Source of the DNA: Dechloromonas aromatica (nom. nud.)
GTDB lineage: Bacteria; Pseudomonadota; Gammaproteobacteria; Burkholderiales; Rhodocyclaceae
Length of the DNA stretch: 64,000 bases
Assembly (NCBI GenBank): GCA_017848965.1
Contig: JAFIHA010000027.1
Location: 162,493-226,492 of the forward strand
Reading direction: 5' to 3'
Position numbers and translations under genes: made by a program. Below, piece after piece: positions 29,117 to 44,198 of the stretch. Below the pieces are notes generated by a model. The model saw only the letters and a program-made list of their open reading frames with translations. It ran no database searches and was not told the DNA's origin. Each line of letters opens with the position of its first letter. The first letter of the stretch is position 1.

Positions 29117-29860
29117 TTATTCGGCAGCTTCTTCGACTTCGACGAATTCGTCGTCGCCGCCGGCAACCACTTCCTGGATCGCCAGGCTGCGACCTTCGAG
29201 GATCGCGTCGGCAACGCCACGGGCGTAGAGCTGAATGGCGCGGGAAGAGTCGTCGTTACCCGGGATGACGTAGGAAACGCCTTCCGGGGAGTGGTTGGTA
29301 TCGACCACGCCGATGACCGGGATGCCGAGCTTTTCGGCTTCGGTGATGGCGATCTTGTGGTAACCGACGTCGATGACGAAGATGGCGTCCGGCAGGCCGC
29401 CCATGTCCTTGATGCCGCCGATGGACTTTTGCAGCTTTTCCAGTTCGCGACGGAAGGTCAGCGCTTCCTTCTTCGACATCTTTTCCAGGTCGCCGGCTTC
29501 GACAGCCAGTTCCATGTCCTTCAGGCGCTTGATCGAGGTCTTGACCGTCTTGAAGTTGGTCAGCATGCCGCCCAGCCAGCGCTGGTCAACACAAGGAGCA
29601 CCGGCGCGCGCCGCTTCTTCAGCGACGATTTCGCGGGCCTGACGCTTGGTACCGACAAACAGGATGTTGCCGCGATTGGCCGACAGCTTCTTCACGAAAG
29701 CCATGGCTTCGTTGTACTTGGCCAGGGTCTTTTCCAGGTTGACGATATGAATCTTGTTGCGGGCACCGAAGATGTACGGGGCCATCTTGGGGCACCAGAA
29801 ACGGGTCTGGTGGCCGAAGTGGACACCGGCTTCCAGCATTTCACGCATGGTAACGGACAT
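29117..29860 (-). CDS. rpsB: 30S ribosomal protein S2
   Basis: S2 binds the small subunit and is needed for S1 recruitment. The 247-residue protein begins [20 protein letters not shown] and carries [19 protein letters not shown] and the [17 protein letters not shown] segment, with an acidic C-terminus. It is the first gene of the operon. About 150 bases of untranslated leader are predicted between the promoter and the ATG, room for S2 autoregulation as known in other proteobacteria. Confidence 0.98.
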   Translation of the reverse strand: MSVTMREMLEAGVHFGHQTRFWCPKMAPYIFGARNKIHIVNLEKTLAKYNEAMAFVKKLSANRGNILFVGTKRQAREIVAEEAARAGAPCVDQRWLGGMLTNFKTVKTSIKRLKDMELAVEAGDLEKMSKKEALTFRRELEKLQKSIGGIKDMGGLPDAIFVIDVGYHKIAITEAEKLGIPVIGVVDTNHSPEGVSYVIPGNDDSSRAIQLYARGVADAILEGRSLAIQEVVAGGDDEFVEVEEAAE

Positions 29861-30017
29861 TGCAAAACTCCTTTAAGGGTTGAACCGCCACCCGCCGCAA
29901 ACGCCCGTCATTATTGGAATCTGACGAACACCCTTAATCGGCGGATGTGAGGATTTGACGACACGCACCACGCGCATCGCCGTCATTCCCGAGTCACAGA
30001 CCCGGAAAAACCGCAGG

Positions 30018-30044
30018 ATTATAGCAGCGAATTCGCCCGACCAA
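30018..30044 (-). promoter_or_regulatory. probable rpsB operon promoter
   Basis: On the minus strand a consensus TATAAT (30018-30023) is preceded by TG plus one base, giving an extended -10 element. TTGGTC at 30039-30044 could be a -35 with a short 15-base spacer. It lies about 160 bases upstream of the rpsB start and within 50 bases of the rfbD-like stop, where a strong operon promoter is expected. Confidence 0.65.
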
Positions 30045-30066
30045 AAGCCAGGCGAGACGGCATTTG

Positions 30067-30963
30067 TCATCTGGCGACGATTTGCGCCAGCATCCGTTGC
30101 AGGTAGGGTTGCCAGTCCGGCAGATGCAAATCGAAATCGGCGGCTAGCTTGCTGCAATCGAGACGGGAGTTGGCCGGACGCCGCGCCGGCGTTGGATATT
30201 CGGCGCTGGGGATCGCGCGGATGGCTTGCGCATCGAAACGCAGGCCGCCGGCACGACCGCCCGCCAACTCGACGATGCGCCGTGCAAAGCCGCACCAGCT
30301 CAGCGGATTCGCCGCTGCCAGGTGATAGAGGCGGCTCTCTCCATCGCCCAGCCGGCGGCCGAGATCCAGGCGCAGCAAGGCCGCTGCGGTGACGTCGGCG
30401 ATCAGCGCCGCCGGCGTCGGCGAACCGACCTGATCATCAACCACCGACAGGCTGTCGCGCTCGCGCGCCAGGCGCAGGACGGTGCGGACAAAATTGCCGC
30501 CATGCTCACCGAAGACCCAACTCGTGCGGAAAACCAATGAACGGGCGCCGCTGGCGCGTATCCCTTCCTCACCGGCCAGCTTGCTGCGGCCATAGACGCT
30601 CTGCGGCGCCACAGCGTCGGTTTCGACGTAGGGCGACGCCTTGTTGCCGTCATACACGTAATCGGTCGAATAGTGAATCAGCAGCGCACCGCTTGCCGCA
30701 GCACATTCAGCGAGGACGCGCGGCGCCTCGGCATTGATGGCATGCGCTGTGGCGGCATCCGATTCCGCCTTGTCCACGGCCGTGTACGCCGCCGCATTGA
30801 CGATCACCGCCGGCCGGGCAGCAGCAACCAATACCCGCAACGCGGCGGGATCGGAGAGGTCGCACTCGCCACGCCCGCAAGCGAGCAGCGGCGCCAGTGG
30901 TGCCAGCGCGCGTTGCAATTCCCAACCCAACTGACCATCCTTGCCCAGCAACAAGATTCCCAT
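30067..30963 (-). CDS. rfbD: dTDP-4-dehydrorhamnose reductase-like (RmlD)
   Basis: RmlD reduces dTDP-4-dehydrorhamnose to dTDP-L-rhamnose for cell-surface polysaccharides. The 298-residue Rossmann protein has LLLGKDGQLGWELQ, the STDYVYDG block and YGRSKLAGE with catalytic Tyr and Lys, then FRTSWVFGEHGGNFV. The other dTDP-rhamnose genes (rfbA, B, C) are not adjacent, so the substrate is inferred from family alone; a related 4-keto sugar is possible. It is divergent from map. Confidence 0.9.
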   Translation of the reverse strand: MGILLLGKDGQLGWELQRALAPLAPLLACGRGECDLSDPAALRVLVAAARPAVIVNAAAYTAVDKAESDAATAHAINAEAPRVLAECAAASGALLIHYSTDYVYDGNKASPYVETDAVAPQSVYGRSKLAGEEGIRASGARSLVFRTSWVFGEHGGNFVRTVLRLARERDSLSVVDDQVGSPTPAALIADVTAAALLRLDLGRRLGDGESRLYHLAAANPLSWCGFARRIVELAGGRAGGLRFDAQAIRAIPSAEYPTPARRPANSRLDCSKLAADFDLHLPDWQPYLQRMLAQIVAR

Positions 30964-31017
30964 GCCCCGCTTCCTCCGTCAAAACCCGCGCAGTATGCCA
31001 TTTTCGGCCGCCCAGCT

Positions 31018-31045
31018 TTGCGAAACGGGGGGCATCATTTATCCT
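31018..31045 (+). promoter_or_regulatory. possible map promoter
   Basis: TTGCGA (31018-31023) and TATCCT (31040-31045) are separated by 16 bases, 31 bases upstream of the map ATG, in the only gap between the divergent rfbD-like and map genes. The match is moderate. Confidence 0.35.
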
Positions 31046-31075
31046 TGCTCCTTTACCCCAGCCCCCAGAACAGCC

Positions 31076-31876
31076 ATGAGCATCACCCTGAAGACGCCCG
31101 AGGAAATCGAGAAAATGCGCGTCGCCGGCCGGCTGGCCGCAGAAGTTCTCGACTACATCGACGCTTTCGTCAAACCCGGCGTCACCACCGAGGAACTCGA
31201 CCGCCTCTGTCACGATTACATGGTCAAGGTCCAGGGCTGCATTCCCGCCCCGCTCAACTACGCACCTGCCGGTTACGACCCGTACCCGAAATCGATCTGC
31301 ACCTCGATCAACCAGCAGGTCTGCCACGGCGTGCCCAGCGAGCGGGTGTTGAAGAACGGCGACATCGTCAATCTCGACATCACGACGATCAAGGATGGCT
31401 ACCACGGCGATACCAGCCGCATGTTCATCGTCGGCGAAGGCTCGATCCAGGCCAAGCGCCTGTGCGAAATCACTTTTGAGTGCCTGTGGCTGGGAATTTC
31501 GGTGGTCCGCCCCGGCGCCCGCCTCGGCGACATCGGCGCGATCATCCAGAAACACGCCGAAAAGAATGGCTACTCGGTGGTCCGCGAGTTCTGCGGCCAC
31601 GGCATCGGCAGCAAGTTCCACGAAGACCCTCAGGTGGTGCATTACGGCAAGGCCGGCACCGGCATCGAACTGGTGCCCGGCATGACCTTCACCATCGAAC
31701 CGATGATCAACGCCGGCAAGGCGGCGATCCGCGAGATGCCCGACGGCTGGACCATCGTCACCAAGGACCGCAGCCTGTCGGCGCAATGGGAACACACCCT
31801 GCTGGTCACCGACAGCGGCTACGAAATCCTCACCCTGTCGGCCGGCTGCCGACCGAAACCCGCCTGGATCGCCTGA
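31076..31876 (+). CDS. map: type I methionine aminopeptidase
   Basis: Map removes the initiator Met from new proteins. The 266-residue pita-bread-fold protein shows the metal ligands in [16 protein letters not shown] (two Asp), [12 protein letters not shown] (His), FTIEPMI (Glu) and [11 protein letters not shown] (Glu), plus the substrate His in QVCHGVPSE. The ATG at 31076 is the family start; an upstream in-frame extension is not conserved. Its TGA overlaps the glnD ATG. Confidence 0.98.
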   Translation: MSITLKTPEEIEKMRVAGRLAAEVLDYIDAFVKPGVTTEELDRLCHDYMVKVQGCIPAPLNYAPAGYDPYPKSICTSINQQVCHGVPSERVLKNGDIVNLDITTIKDGYHGDTSRMFIVGEGSIQAKRLCEITFECLWLGISVVRPGARLGDIGAIIQKHAEKNGYSVVREFCGHGIGSKFHEDPQVVHYGKAGTGIELVPGMTFTIEPMINAGKAAIREMPDGWTIVTKDRSLSAQWEHTLLVTDSGYEILTLSAGCRPKPAWIA

Positions 31877-34434
31877 TGAGCCTCGACATCGCTGCGCTGC
31901 GCGCCGAGGTCCGGGCCCGCCAAGCCACACTGCAGGCCCGCTACGAAGCCGACAACGATGCCGAAGCCCTGCTCAAGCAACGTTGCGCCGATGTCGACGA
32001 CACCCTACGCCGCCTCTGGGAGAGCTTCGAATTTCCCGCCTCGATCGCCCTCGCCGCCGTCGGCGGCTACGGCCGGGGCGAACTCTACCCGGCCTCCGAC
32101 ATCGACCTGCTGATCCTGCTGCCGCAGGCGCCGAGCGCAAACACGGCGGAAAAACTGGAACGCCTGGTCGGCTGCTTCTGGGACATCGGGCTGGAAATCG
32201 GCCATAGCGTGCGCACCATCCCGGAATGCCTGGACGAGGCAACACGCGACATCACGGTGCAGACCGCGCTGCTCGAAGCCCGCCTGCTGACCGGCAGCGA
32301 AAAACTGTTCGCCACCTTCCGCAAGCGCCTGTTCGGCAACCTCGACCCGCTCGGCTTTTTCGAAGCCAAACGCCTCGAACAGCAGGACCGTTACCTGCGG
32401 CACAATGAAACGCCGTACAGCCTGGAACCCAACCTCAAGGAATCGCCGGGCGGGCTGCGCGACCAGCAGGTGATCTTCTGGATTGCCAAGGCGGCGGGTT
32501 TCGGCGACACCTGGGACGAACTCGGCAAGGGCGGCGTGATGTCACAGGAAGGCGTCGCCTTCGGCAAGCAGTTCGAGGATTTCCTGCGCCACCTGCGCAT
32601 CCGCCTGCATTTCATCGCCCGCCGCCGCGAAGATCGCCTGCTCTTCGACTACCAGTCCGCGCTCGCCGCCCGTTACGGCTTTCAGGACAGCGAATCGAAG
32701 CGCGCCTCCGAACAGCTGATGCAGGCCTATTACCGCAACGCCAAAGGACTGATGCTGCTCAACACCATCGTCCTTCAGAACATGGGCGCGGCGCTCGCCC
32801 CGGAAAACCTGCAGCGTCCGCAAGCCTACGACGCCAATTTCCAGATCGTCGGCAACCTGCTCGACATCTGTGACGAGAATCTCTTCGAACGTCAGCCGGG
32901 ACTGATCTTCGACGCCTTCCGCATCATGCAGGAGAACTCGGAACTGCAGGGCATGACGGCATCGACGCTGCGCGCCCTGTGGCTGGCCCGCGAGCGGATC
33001 GACGACGGCTTTCGCGCCGACCCTGCCAACCGCGCCATGTTCCTCGGTCTGCTGCAGGCCGAGCGCGGTGTCATCCACGAATTCCGGCGCATGAACCAGC
33101 TCGACATCCTCGGCGCCTACCTGCCGAACTTCGGGCGCATCGTCGGCCAGATGCAGCACGACCTGTTCCACGTCTACACCGTCGATCAGCACATCCTGCA
33201 GGTGCTGCGCAACCTGCGCCGCTTCACGATGAGCGAATTCGCCCACGAATACCCGCTCTGCTCGCGCACCATCAACGAGTTCGAAGAACCCTGGCTGCTC
33301 TACATCGCCGCCCTCTTCCACGATATTGCCAAGGGACGCGGCGGCGACCACTCGGAGAAAGGCACCGTCGATGCCCGCGAATTCTGCGACAACCACGGCC
33401 TGACGGAAACCGACACCGAACTGGTGGTCTGGCTGGTCCGCCACCACCTGGTGATGTCGCAGATCGCCCAGAAGGAAGACCTCGGCGACCCCGAGGTGAT
33501 CGGCCGTTTTGCCGCACTGGTCGGCGATGTCCGCCACCTGCAGGCGCTCTACCTGCTGACCCACGCCGATGTCCGCGGCACCAGCCCGAAGGTCTGGAAC
33601 CAGTGGAAAGGCAAGCTGCTCGCCGACCTCTACCAGCAGACACTGCACCACCTGGCGCATGACGAGCCCCCGGTCAGCCACGGCATCATCGCCGACCGTC
33701 AGGCCGAAGCGATGCGCCTGCTGCGCTTCTTCGCGCTCTCCGACACCGTGCATGAACGGCTCTGGAAGCAGCTCGACACCGTCTATTTCCTGCGCCACTC
33801 GGCCGAGGAAATCGCCTGGCACACGCGCTCGCTGCATTACCGTATCCACAACAACCAGCCGGTCGTCCGCGCCCGCCTCTGGCAGGAAGGCGTCGGCCTG
33901 CAGGTGATGGTGTACACCCGCGACCAGCGCGACCTCTTTGCGCGCCTGGTCGGCTTCTTCGCCCGTGCCGGCTACAGCATCGTAGACGCCAAGATCCACA
34001 CCACCGAGCACGGCTACGCGCTCGACAGCTTCATCCTGCTCGACGTCGAGCGGCGCGAACACAACCGGGAAATGCTCAGCTACATCGAGCACGAGCTGGA
34101 AGACCGCCTGACCCGCGAACTGCCGCCGGAAATCCCCTCGGCCGGCCGGCTGTCGCGCCAGGTCCGGCATTTCCCGATCAAGCCGGAAGTCAGCATCAGC
34201 GGCGACGAGAAGGGCAAGCACTTCATCCTCTCGCTGACCGCCGCCGACCGTCCCGGCTTGCTATACACGGTGGCCAGCACGCTCGCCGAACACGGCGCCA
34301 ACCTGCACACGGCGAAGATCGTCACCCTCGGCGAGCGCGCCGAGGACGTCTTCCTGATCAGCGGCGGCGACCTCTCGGACACCAACCGCCGCATCCGGCT
34401 GGAAACCGAACTGATGGAACGCCTGAAGGTGTGA
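31876..34434 (+). CDS. glnD: PII uridylyltransferase / uridylyl-removing enzyme
   Basis: GlnD senses glutamine and adds or removes UMP on PII proteins, setting nitrogen control. The 852-residue protein has the nucleotidyltransferase motif [16 protein letters not shown] near residue 75, a middle linker domain, an HD hydrolase domain ([17 protein letters not shown]), and two C-terminal ACT domains (around [19 protein letters not shown] and [17 protein letters not shown]) that bind glutamine. It is coupled to map by a one-base stop/start overlap (TGATG), an order seen in other betaproteobacteria. Confidence 0.97.
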   Translation: MSLDIAALRAEVRARQATLQARYEADNDAEALLKQRCADVDDTLRRLWESFEFPASIALAAVGGYGRGELYPASDIDLLILLPQAPSANTAEKLERLVGCFWDIGLEIGHSVRTIPECLDEATRDITVQTALLEARLLTGSEKLFATFRKRLFGNLDPLGFFEAKRLEQQDRYLRHNETPYSLEPNLKESPGGLRDQQVIFWIAKAAGFGDTWDELGKGGVMSQEGVAFGKQFEDFLRHLRIRLHFIARRREDRLLFDYQSALAARYGFQDSESKRASEQLMQAYYRNAKGLMLLNTIVLQNMGAALAPENLQRPQAYDANFQIVGNLLDICDENLFERQPGLIFDAFRIMQENSELQGMTASTLRALWLARERIDDGFRADPANRAMFLGLLQAERGVIHEFRRMNQLDILGAYLPNFGRIVGQMQHDLFHVYTVDQHILQVLRNLRRFTMSEFAHEYPLCSRTINEFEEPWLLYIAALFHDIAKGRGGDHSEKGTVDAREFCDNHGLTETDTELVVWLVRHHLVMSQIAQKEDLGDPEVIGRFAALVGDVRHLQALYLLTHADVRGTSPKVWNQWKGKLLADLYQQTLHHLAHDEPPVSHGIIADRQAEAMRLLRFFALSDTVHERLWKQLDTVYFLRHSAEEIAWHTRSLHYRIHNNQPVVRARLWQEGVGLQVMVYTRDQRDLFARLVGFFARAGYSIVDAKIHTTEHGYALDSFILLDVERREHNREMLSYIEHELEDRLTRELPPEIPSAGRLSRQVRHFPIKPEVSISGDEKGKHFILSLTAADRPGLLYTVASTLAEHGANLHTAKIVTLGERAEDVFLISGGDLSDTNRRIRLETELMERLKV

Positions 34435-34446
34435 GCCCGACGGGCC

Positions 34447-35217
34447 TCACACCGACATGCCGAGCGGCGGACACGCCGCCTCGCAACCGACCACCCGTTC
34501 GATGATCGCCTTGACCCGGCCCATCGCCTCCTGCAGCACGTGTTCCAGGCTGTCGAAGCGGATGCCGTTGGCGCTGCTGCCGCGCCCGGCGGCGTGGTTG
34601 GCGACGACGTTGATCGCCGCGTAAGGCACGCCCAACTCGCGGGCCAGCGCCGCTTCCGGCATGCCGGTCATGCCGACGACATCGGCGCCGTCGCGCTCCA
34701 GGCGGTTGATCTCGGCCGCGCTCTCGAGTCGCGGCCCCTGCGTCGCCGCGTAGACGGCGCCGACCGCGACGCCAATGCCGAGCGCCGCCGCCGCTTCGGC
34801 GATGCGCCGAGCGAGCGCCGCATCGTAGGGTTCGGTGAAATCGATATGGGTCACCGGGCTGCCGACGCCGTCGAAGAAGGTGGATTTACGACCCCAGGTG
34901 TAATCGATGATCTGGTCGGGCAGGACGATGTCGCCCGGCTGCAGGTCGGGACGGATGCTGCCGACCGAGGCCACGGAAATGATCCCACTGACCTGGTGGT
35001 GATGCAGGGCCCACAGGTTGGCGCGGTAATTGACCATATGCGGCGGAATGGTATGGCCGTAGCCGTGGCGCGGCAGAAAGACCGCCGGCCGGCCGCAGAT
35101 CTGGCCGAAGACCAGCGCGCCGGAAGCTTCGCCGTAAGGGGTGCGCACCACTTCGCGGTGCGAAACGTCGAGATTGGACAGCGTCGTCAGGCCGCTGCCG
35201 CCGATGATGGCCAGCAT
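34447..35217 (-). CDS. mtnP: methylthioadenosine/methylthioinosine phosphorylase
   Basis: A 256-residue purine-nucleoside-phosphorylase-family protein with IIGGSGL at the N-terminus, RHGYGHTIPPHMVNYRAN, SVGSIRPDLQPGDIV, TQGPRLESAAEI and VVGMTGMPEAALARELGV. It splits 5'-methylthioadenosine or methylthioinosine in polyamine-linked sulfur salvage. Proteobacterial members of this length are often annotated as MTI phosphorylases; the base preference cannot be fixed by eye. The ATG is two bases from the stop of the next gene, a methyltransferase in the same orientation. Confidence 0.9.
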   Translation of the reverse strand: MLAIIGGSGLTTLSNLDVSHREVVRTPYGEASGALVFGQICGRPAVFLPRHGYGHTIPPHMVNYRANLWALHHHQVSGIISVASVGSIRPDLQPGDIVLPDQIIDYTWGRKSTFFDGVGSPVTHIDFTEPYDAALARRIAEAAAALGIGVAVGAVYAATQGPRLESAAEINRLERDGADVVGMTGMPEAALARELGVPYAAINVVANHAAGRGSSANGIRFDSLEHVLQEAMGRVKAIIERVVGCEAACPPLGMSV

Positions 35218-35218
35218 G

Positions 35219-35908
35219 TCAGGAACTCCGGTAAGCCAGCAGCGAAGCCAGCACGGGCACGACGCCCTTGAGGGCGGCATGCGGTTTGAAGGAAGGGGCC
35301 GCGGCCTCCAGCTTACGGTACAGCGCATCCTCGCGCTGCGCCTGGAAAGGCAGGCCGGCCAGGGTTTTCTGGCGATGATACCCGAGCAGCGTGGCGCGAC
35401 CGATATCCTTGGCCTGCCAGGGAATCGCCGTCCGGTCGACGAGATGCAGCGCGCTCACCGAAGGCAGGTCGACCGCCAGCTCGGCCACCGCCCGATGCAC
35501 GCGTTCGCGGTAGGCGACGACCGCCTTGCCGCCGTCGCCGGCGCTCGCCCCGGTAACCTCCGCCGGCGCGCCCATCAGCCAGCAGACGACGCTCTCCGGC
35601 GCAAAGGCAAGGATCGCCGCCCGCTGCCCGGCACCCAGCGCCGTCACTTCCGCTTCGAGCAGCGCCAGCGACTGCTCCCCGGCACGTTGCCGGGCCAGCG
35701 CCAAGCAGGCGGGCTGGGCATCGACGACCAGCACATCCATTCCGCGCTGCACCAGCGCCAGCGTCGAAAAACCCGGCCCGCAGCCGATTTCCAGGACCCG
35801 GCGTCCCGGCGTCAGGGCCGCCATCCAGTCGTAGTCGCCGTGCCGGGCCAGTGTTTCGCCCTCGCTTTCCCAGTAGTCGAGAAAACTGTCGAGCTTGGCG
35901 CCGCTCAT
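35219..35908 (-). CDS. class I SAM-dependent methyltransferase
   Basis: The 229-residue product carries SAM motif I ([15 protein letters not shown]) near residue 38 and the acidic loop VLVVDAQPA. An N-terminal [18 protein letters not shown] and a C-terminal [19 protein letters not shown] are of unknown role. The substrate is unknown. It is translationally coupled to galU (ATGA overlap) and followed by mtnP. Confidence 0.8.
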   Translation of the reverse strand: MSGAKLDSFLDYWESEGETLARHGDYDWMAALTPGRRVLEIGCGPGFSTLALVQRGMDVLVVDAQPACLALARQRAGEQSLALLEAEVTALGAGQRAAILAFAPESVVCWLMGAPAEVTGASAGDGGKAVVAYRERVHRAVAELAVDLPSVSALHLVDRTAIPWQAKDIGRATLLGYHRQKTLAGLPFQAQREDALYRKLEAAAPSFKPHAALKGVVPVLASLLAYRSS

Positions 35909-36770
35909 CCCGGCTCGCCGTCGAGATAGGCGGCGAAATCGGCACCGACCTCGGGATGGCGCCGGCCGAAAGCGACCGTCGCCTTCAGGTAACCCAGTTT
36001 GGAGCCGCAATCGTAGCGCACACCGTCGTAACGATAGGCCAGCACCTGCTCCTCGTTGAGCAACGAGGCGATGCCATCGGTGAGCTGGATCTCGCCGCCC
36101 GCCCCGGGATTCACTCGTTCCAGATGGTCGAAGATGCGTGGCGTCAGGATGTAACGCCCGACCACGGCGAGCGTGGACGGCGCGACATCGGGCTTCGGCT
36201 TTTCGACGATGGCATTGACCTGCTCCAGTCGCTCAGCCACCGGGCGAGCATCGACGATGCCATAGCTGGCGGTATCGGCACGCGGCACATCCTGAACACC
36301 GAGCACCGAACAGCAGTAATAGTCGTATTTATCAACCATCTGCTTCATCACCGAGGGTTTCCCGTCGAGCAGATCGTCGGCAAGCAGGACCGCGAAGGGT
36401 TCATCACCGATCACCGGCCGCGCGCACAGCACCGCATGACCGAGCCCCAGCGCTTCCGCCTGACGGATGTAGATGCAATTGATTTCCTTGGGAATCATGT
36501 TGCGCACGAACTCCAGCATCTGCGTCTTGCCGCGCATCTCCAGCTCGTTTTCCAGCTCGTAGGCCTTGTCGAAGTGATCCTCGATCGCCCGCTTCGAGCG
36601 GCCGGTGACAAAGATCATGTCAGTGATTCCGGCGGCGACCGCTTCCTCGACCGCATACTGGATCAGCGGCTTGTCGACGATCGGCAGCATTTCCTTCGGA
36701 CTGGCCTTGGTCGCCGGCAGGAAACGCGTTCCCAGGCCAGCCACCGGAAAAACGGCTTTCCTGACTTTCT

Positions 36771-36774
<4 letters not shown>
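35905..36774 (-). CDS. galU: UTP--glucose-1-phosphate uridylyltransferase
   Basis: GalU makes UDP-glucose for surface polysaccharides. The 289-residue protein has the nucleotidyltransferase motif [20 protein letters not shown], the [16 protein letters not shown] segment, [11 protein letters not shown] and the LLADDLLDG metal motif. A site AAGGGAGT precedes the ATG. Its start is coupled to a 38-codon upstream ORF that repeats its first nine residues (see 36771-36887). Confidence 0.97.
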
Positions 36775-40616
<3,842 letters not shown>

Positions 40617-40620
<4 letters not shown>

Positions 40621-43600
40621 GCATCCCTCATCTTCAAGGCTTCTTCGATATCCACTTCCACCACGCGCGAGACGCCGCTTTCCTGCATGGTGACGCCGAC
40701 CAGCTGCTCGGCCATTTCCATCGCGATTTTATTATGGGAAATGAACAGGAACTGCGTTGCCCCTGACATTTTCTTGACCATGCTGCAGAAACGCTCGGTG
40801 TTGGAGTCGTCGAGCGGCGCATCGACTTCGTCGAGCAGGCAGAACGGCGCCGGGTTCAACTGGAACATCGAGAAGACCAGCGCGATCGCGGTCAATGCCT
40901 TCTCGCCGCCGGACAGCAGGTGGATGGTCGAGTTCTTCTTGCCCGGCGGCTGGGCGATCACCTGCACGCCGGCGTCGAGGATTTCCTCGCCGGTCATCAC
41001 CAGTTCGGCGCGGCCGCCGCCGAAGAGTTCCGGGAACAGCTGGCCGAAATGCCCATTGACCGTGTCGAAGGTGCTCTGCAGCAGGTCGCGCGTTTCGCGG
41101 TCGATGCGGCGGATGGCGTTTTCCAGCGTTTCCATCGCCTCGGTCAGGTCGGCGGCCTGCATGTCGAGGTAGCCCTTGCGCTCGCTCGCCGTCTCCAGTT
41201 CCTGCAGCGCCGCCAGGTTGACCGCGCCGAGTTCGGTGATGGCGTTGCCCAGGCGAGTGATCTCGCCCTGCAGCACCGGCGGCCGCGCCGCATTTCCCAA
41301 GGTTTCGAGCAGCGGCAGCAGCGCCGCTTCGTCGGCACCGGCTTCGAGGAGCTGCATCGCGAACTGCTCGGCGTTGAGCGATGCCGCCTGCTCCTTCAGC
41401 TTGAGGTCGCCGATCTTCGCGCGCAGCGGCTCCAGCCCCTGCTCGATCTTCAGCCGCTGCTCTTCCAGCGCGCGCAGCGCATTGGTCGCCGCTTCCAGCG
41501 CGTCGCGCTTCGCCGCCAGCTCCTGCTCGGCCTGCTGGCGGGCGGCCAGCGCCTGCTGCAACTGCTCCTCCATGACGTCGGCCGGCGCCGCCTCGACCTG
41601 CTCGGCACAGGCGGCGCGGTCGCGCTCGATGCGGCTCAGCTCGCGCTGGGCGACCGCCTGCTGGGCAAAGATGTCCTGCAGCTTGCTCTCGGCCTCGCGC
41701 GCCGAGAACTGCGCTTCGCGCAGCGCCCGGTCGAAATCGGCGTTCTTCTCGCGCTCGGCGCGCACGGCGCGTTCGCATTCGTCGAGCCGGGCCTGGGCGC
41801 CAGCGACCAGGACGCGGATGCGGTTGAGGCCGTCGCGGATTTCCTCGATCCGCTCGTCGGCGGCCATTTCGCGTTCGCGCTCGCCCTCTTCTTCTTCGGC
41901 CAGTTCGGCCAGTTGCTCGGCGATGCGTTCCTTCTGCTCGTTGTAGCGGGCCAGCGCCTGCGTCAGCTTGAGCACTTCCAGTTGCACGTGGTGCACGCGC
42001 TGCTGGCGGTCGGTGACGTACTGGCGCGTCTCGTCGATTTCTTCCTGCTTGTCGGCGTACTGCTCGTCGAGCAGCGCCGCCTGCTCGCGCAGGGTCTCGC
42101 CCTTTTCCTCGGCGAGCGCGATGCCCTCGGCCAGCGCATCGATCTCGCGCTGGCGTTCGAGCAGGCCGTGCTCGCCCTGGTCGGGCGCGAAGAAGGTGAC
42201 GCTGCTGCGCGTCAGCAGATCGCCGCCACGGGTGACGACGACGGCGCCGGGCGCCAGCGTCTCGCGCCGGGCCAACGCCTCGGCCAGCGTTTCGACGGTG
42301 GCGACGTTGCCCAGCCAGTCGGCGAGCGCGGCGCGGATGCGCGGATCGTCGCTGCGCACCTGGTCGAGCAAGGTCTTTTCCCCCTGCGCCAGGCCATCCG
42401 TGGAACCGTCGAGGATCACCGACAGCCGCGCCTGCGGCCGGTCATGCAGCCAGGCGTCGAGCTTGCCGGGATCGTCGCAGGCAATCGCCGACAGGCGTTC
42501 GCGCAGCACCGCTTCGACCGCCTCTTCCCAACCGGCCTCGACATGGATCTGCTGCCACAGCGCCGGCGCCTCGGCCAGGCCGTGGCGAGCCAGCCATTCC
42601 GGCAGCTTGCCGCTGCCGGCGGTCTTTGCCTGCATCTGTTCGAGCGCCGCGCGCCGCGCCTGGCCGGCGGCAAGCTCGCGCTCCAGGCGCTGCAGTTCGC
42701 CATGCACCGCCTTGCGTTTCGCTTCCAGTTGCGGCAGTTCCTCCTGCAGTTGCTGCAGGTGCTCCTGGTCGCCGGCCAGTTCCTCGCGCAGCAGTTCGAG
42801 TTCCTCTTCCTTCTCGGCCACTTCGAGTTCGTCCGGCGCCTCGCCGAAGGTCTCGTCGCGCAGCCGCTCGCGGCGCTGGACGATAGCCTGCAGCGAACGC
42901 TGGGCGTGCGCCTTGTTGGTCTGCTCGACTTCCAGCTTCTGCTCGCCGTTGGCGGTCCGTGTCTTGAGGCGCTGCAGTTAGTCGAGCGCCTGCGCGTGGT
43001 CCTCCTCGACCTGCGGCGCCAGGTTCATCTGGGCGTGCAGGCGCTCCTCGGCTTCGTCGACGCGCAAGCGGGTGACTTCCTGCTGCTCCTCCCATCTCTC
43101 GCGGTCCTCGGCCAGCTTTTCGGCGTTCTGCGTCCACCGCGCCAGCTCGTCCTCCAGTTGCACCAACCGCGCCTCGAGCTGGCTGCGCGACTCGCGACGG
43201 TGGCGAATTTCCGCCTCGAGCCGGGCGACTTCGGCGTTCGCCGCGTACATCCCGCTCTGCGCGTTGTGCAGCGCGTCGCCGGCGGCGAAGTGGGCTTCCC
43301 GCGTGGCTTCGGCCTGCGTCTCGGTCTCGCGCAGCGCGGCGCTCTGCGCTTCGAGTTCGGTCGTCGCCCGCTCGACGTCGAGCGCCAGCCGCTGGCGTTC
43401 GGCCTCGGCTTCGCGCTTCTTGAGCAGCCAGAGCAGTTGCTGTTTCTGCACCAGTTGTTCGTTGAGCGCGTGGTAACGCCGCGCCACTTCGGCCTGCGAT
43501 TCGAGCCTGGCAATCTGGTGGCCGAGTTCCTCGCGGATGTCCTCGACACGCAGCAGGTTCTCGCGCGTATCTTCCAGGCGGCCGTTCGTTTCCTTGCGCC

Positions 43601-44126
43601 GCTCCTTGTAGCGGGTGACGCCGGCGGCTTCTTCGAGGAAGACGCGCAGGTCGTCCGGCTTGGCCTCGATGATGCGCGAGATCATGCCCTGGCCGATGAT
43701 CGCGTAGGCGCGCGGCCCCAGCCCGGTGCCGAGGAAGAGATCGGTGATGTCCTTGCGCCGGACCTTCAGGTTGTTGATGAAGTAGTCCGACTGGCCGCTG
43801 CGCGTCAGCACCCGCTTGACCGACAGTTCGGCGTATTGCGACCACTGGCCCAGGGCCCGGCCGAGCGAGTTGTCGAAGATCAGTTCGACGGAAGCCCGCG
43901 ACACCGGCTTGCGGTTGGTCGAGCCGTTGAAGATGACGTCCATCATCGACTCGCCGCGCAGCTCGGAAGCCTTCGACTCGCCGAGCACCCAGCGCACCGC
44001 GTCCATGATGTTCGACTTGCCGCAGCCGTTCGGCCCGACGACGCCGACCAACTGCCCGGGCAGGGAAACCTGGGTAGGATCGACGAAGGATTTGAAGCCG
44101 GCGAGTTTGAGTTTGGTCAGGCGCAT
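40617..44126 (-). pseudogene. smc: chromosome segregation protein SMC, interrupted by an in-frame TAA
   Basis: The reading frame encodes a full SMC of 1169 codons: N-terminal Walker A head (GVVGPNGCGKSNIMDAVRW), coiled coil, hinge ([13 protein letters not shown]... to GGDLLTRSS), returning coiled coil, and C-terminal head ([19 protein letters not shown] and [11 protein letters not shown]). Codon 383, at 42978-42980, is TAA inside the first coiled coil (after HAQALD); the same frame continues cleanly with [13 protein letters not shown]. Both halves are well conserved, so this is a single nonsense change, one base from Glu, Gln or Lys codons. It is either a real recent loss or a base error. The first half alone cannot form an ATPase. 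Confidence 0.85.
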
Positions 44127-44198
44127 GCGCGGTCGAGCGGCGCGGCGGATGCCGCGGGGATGGGGGCGAATGATAGCATCGTCGCCCCGGCGCGCCGC

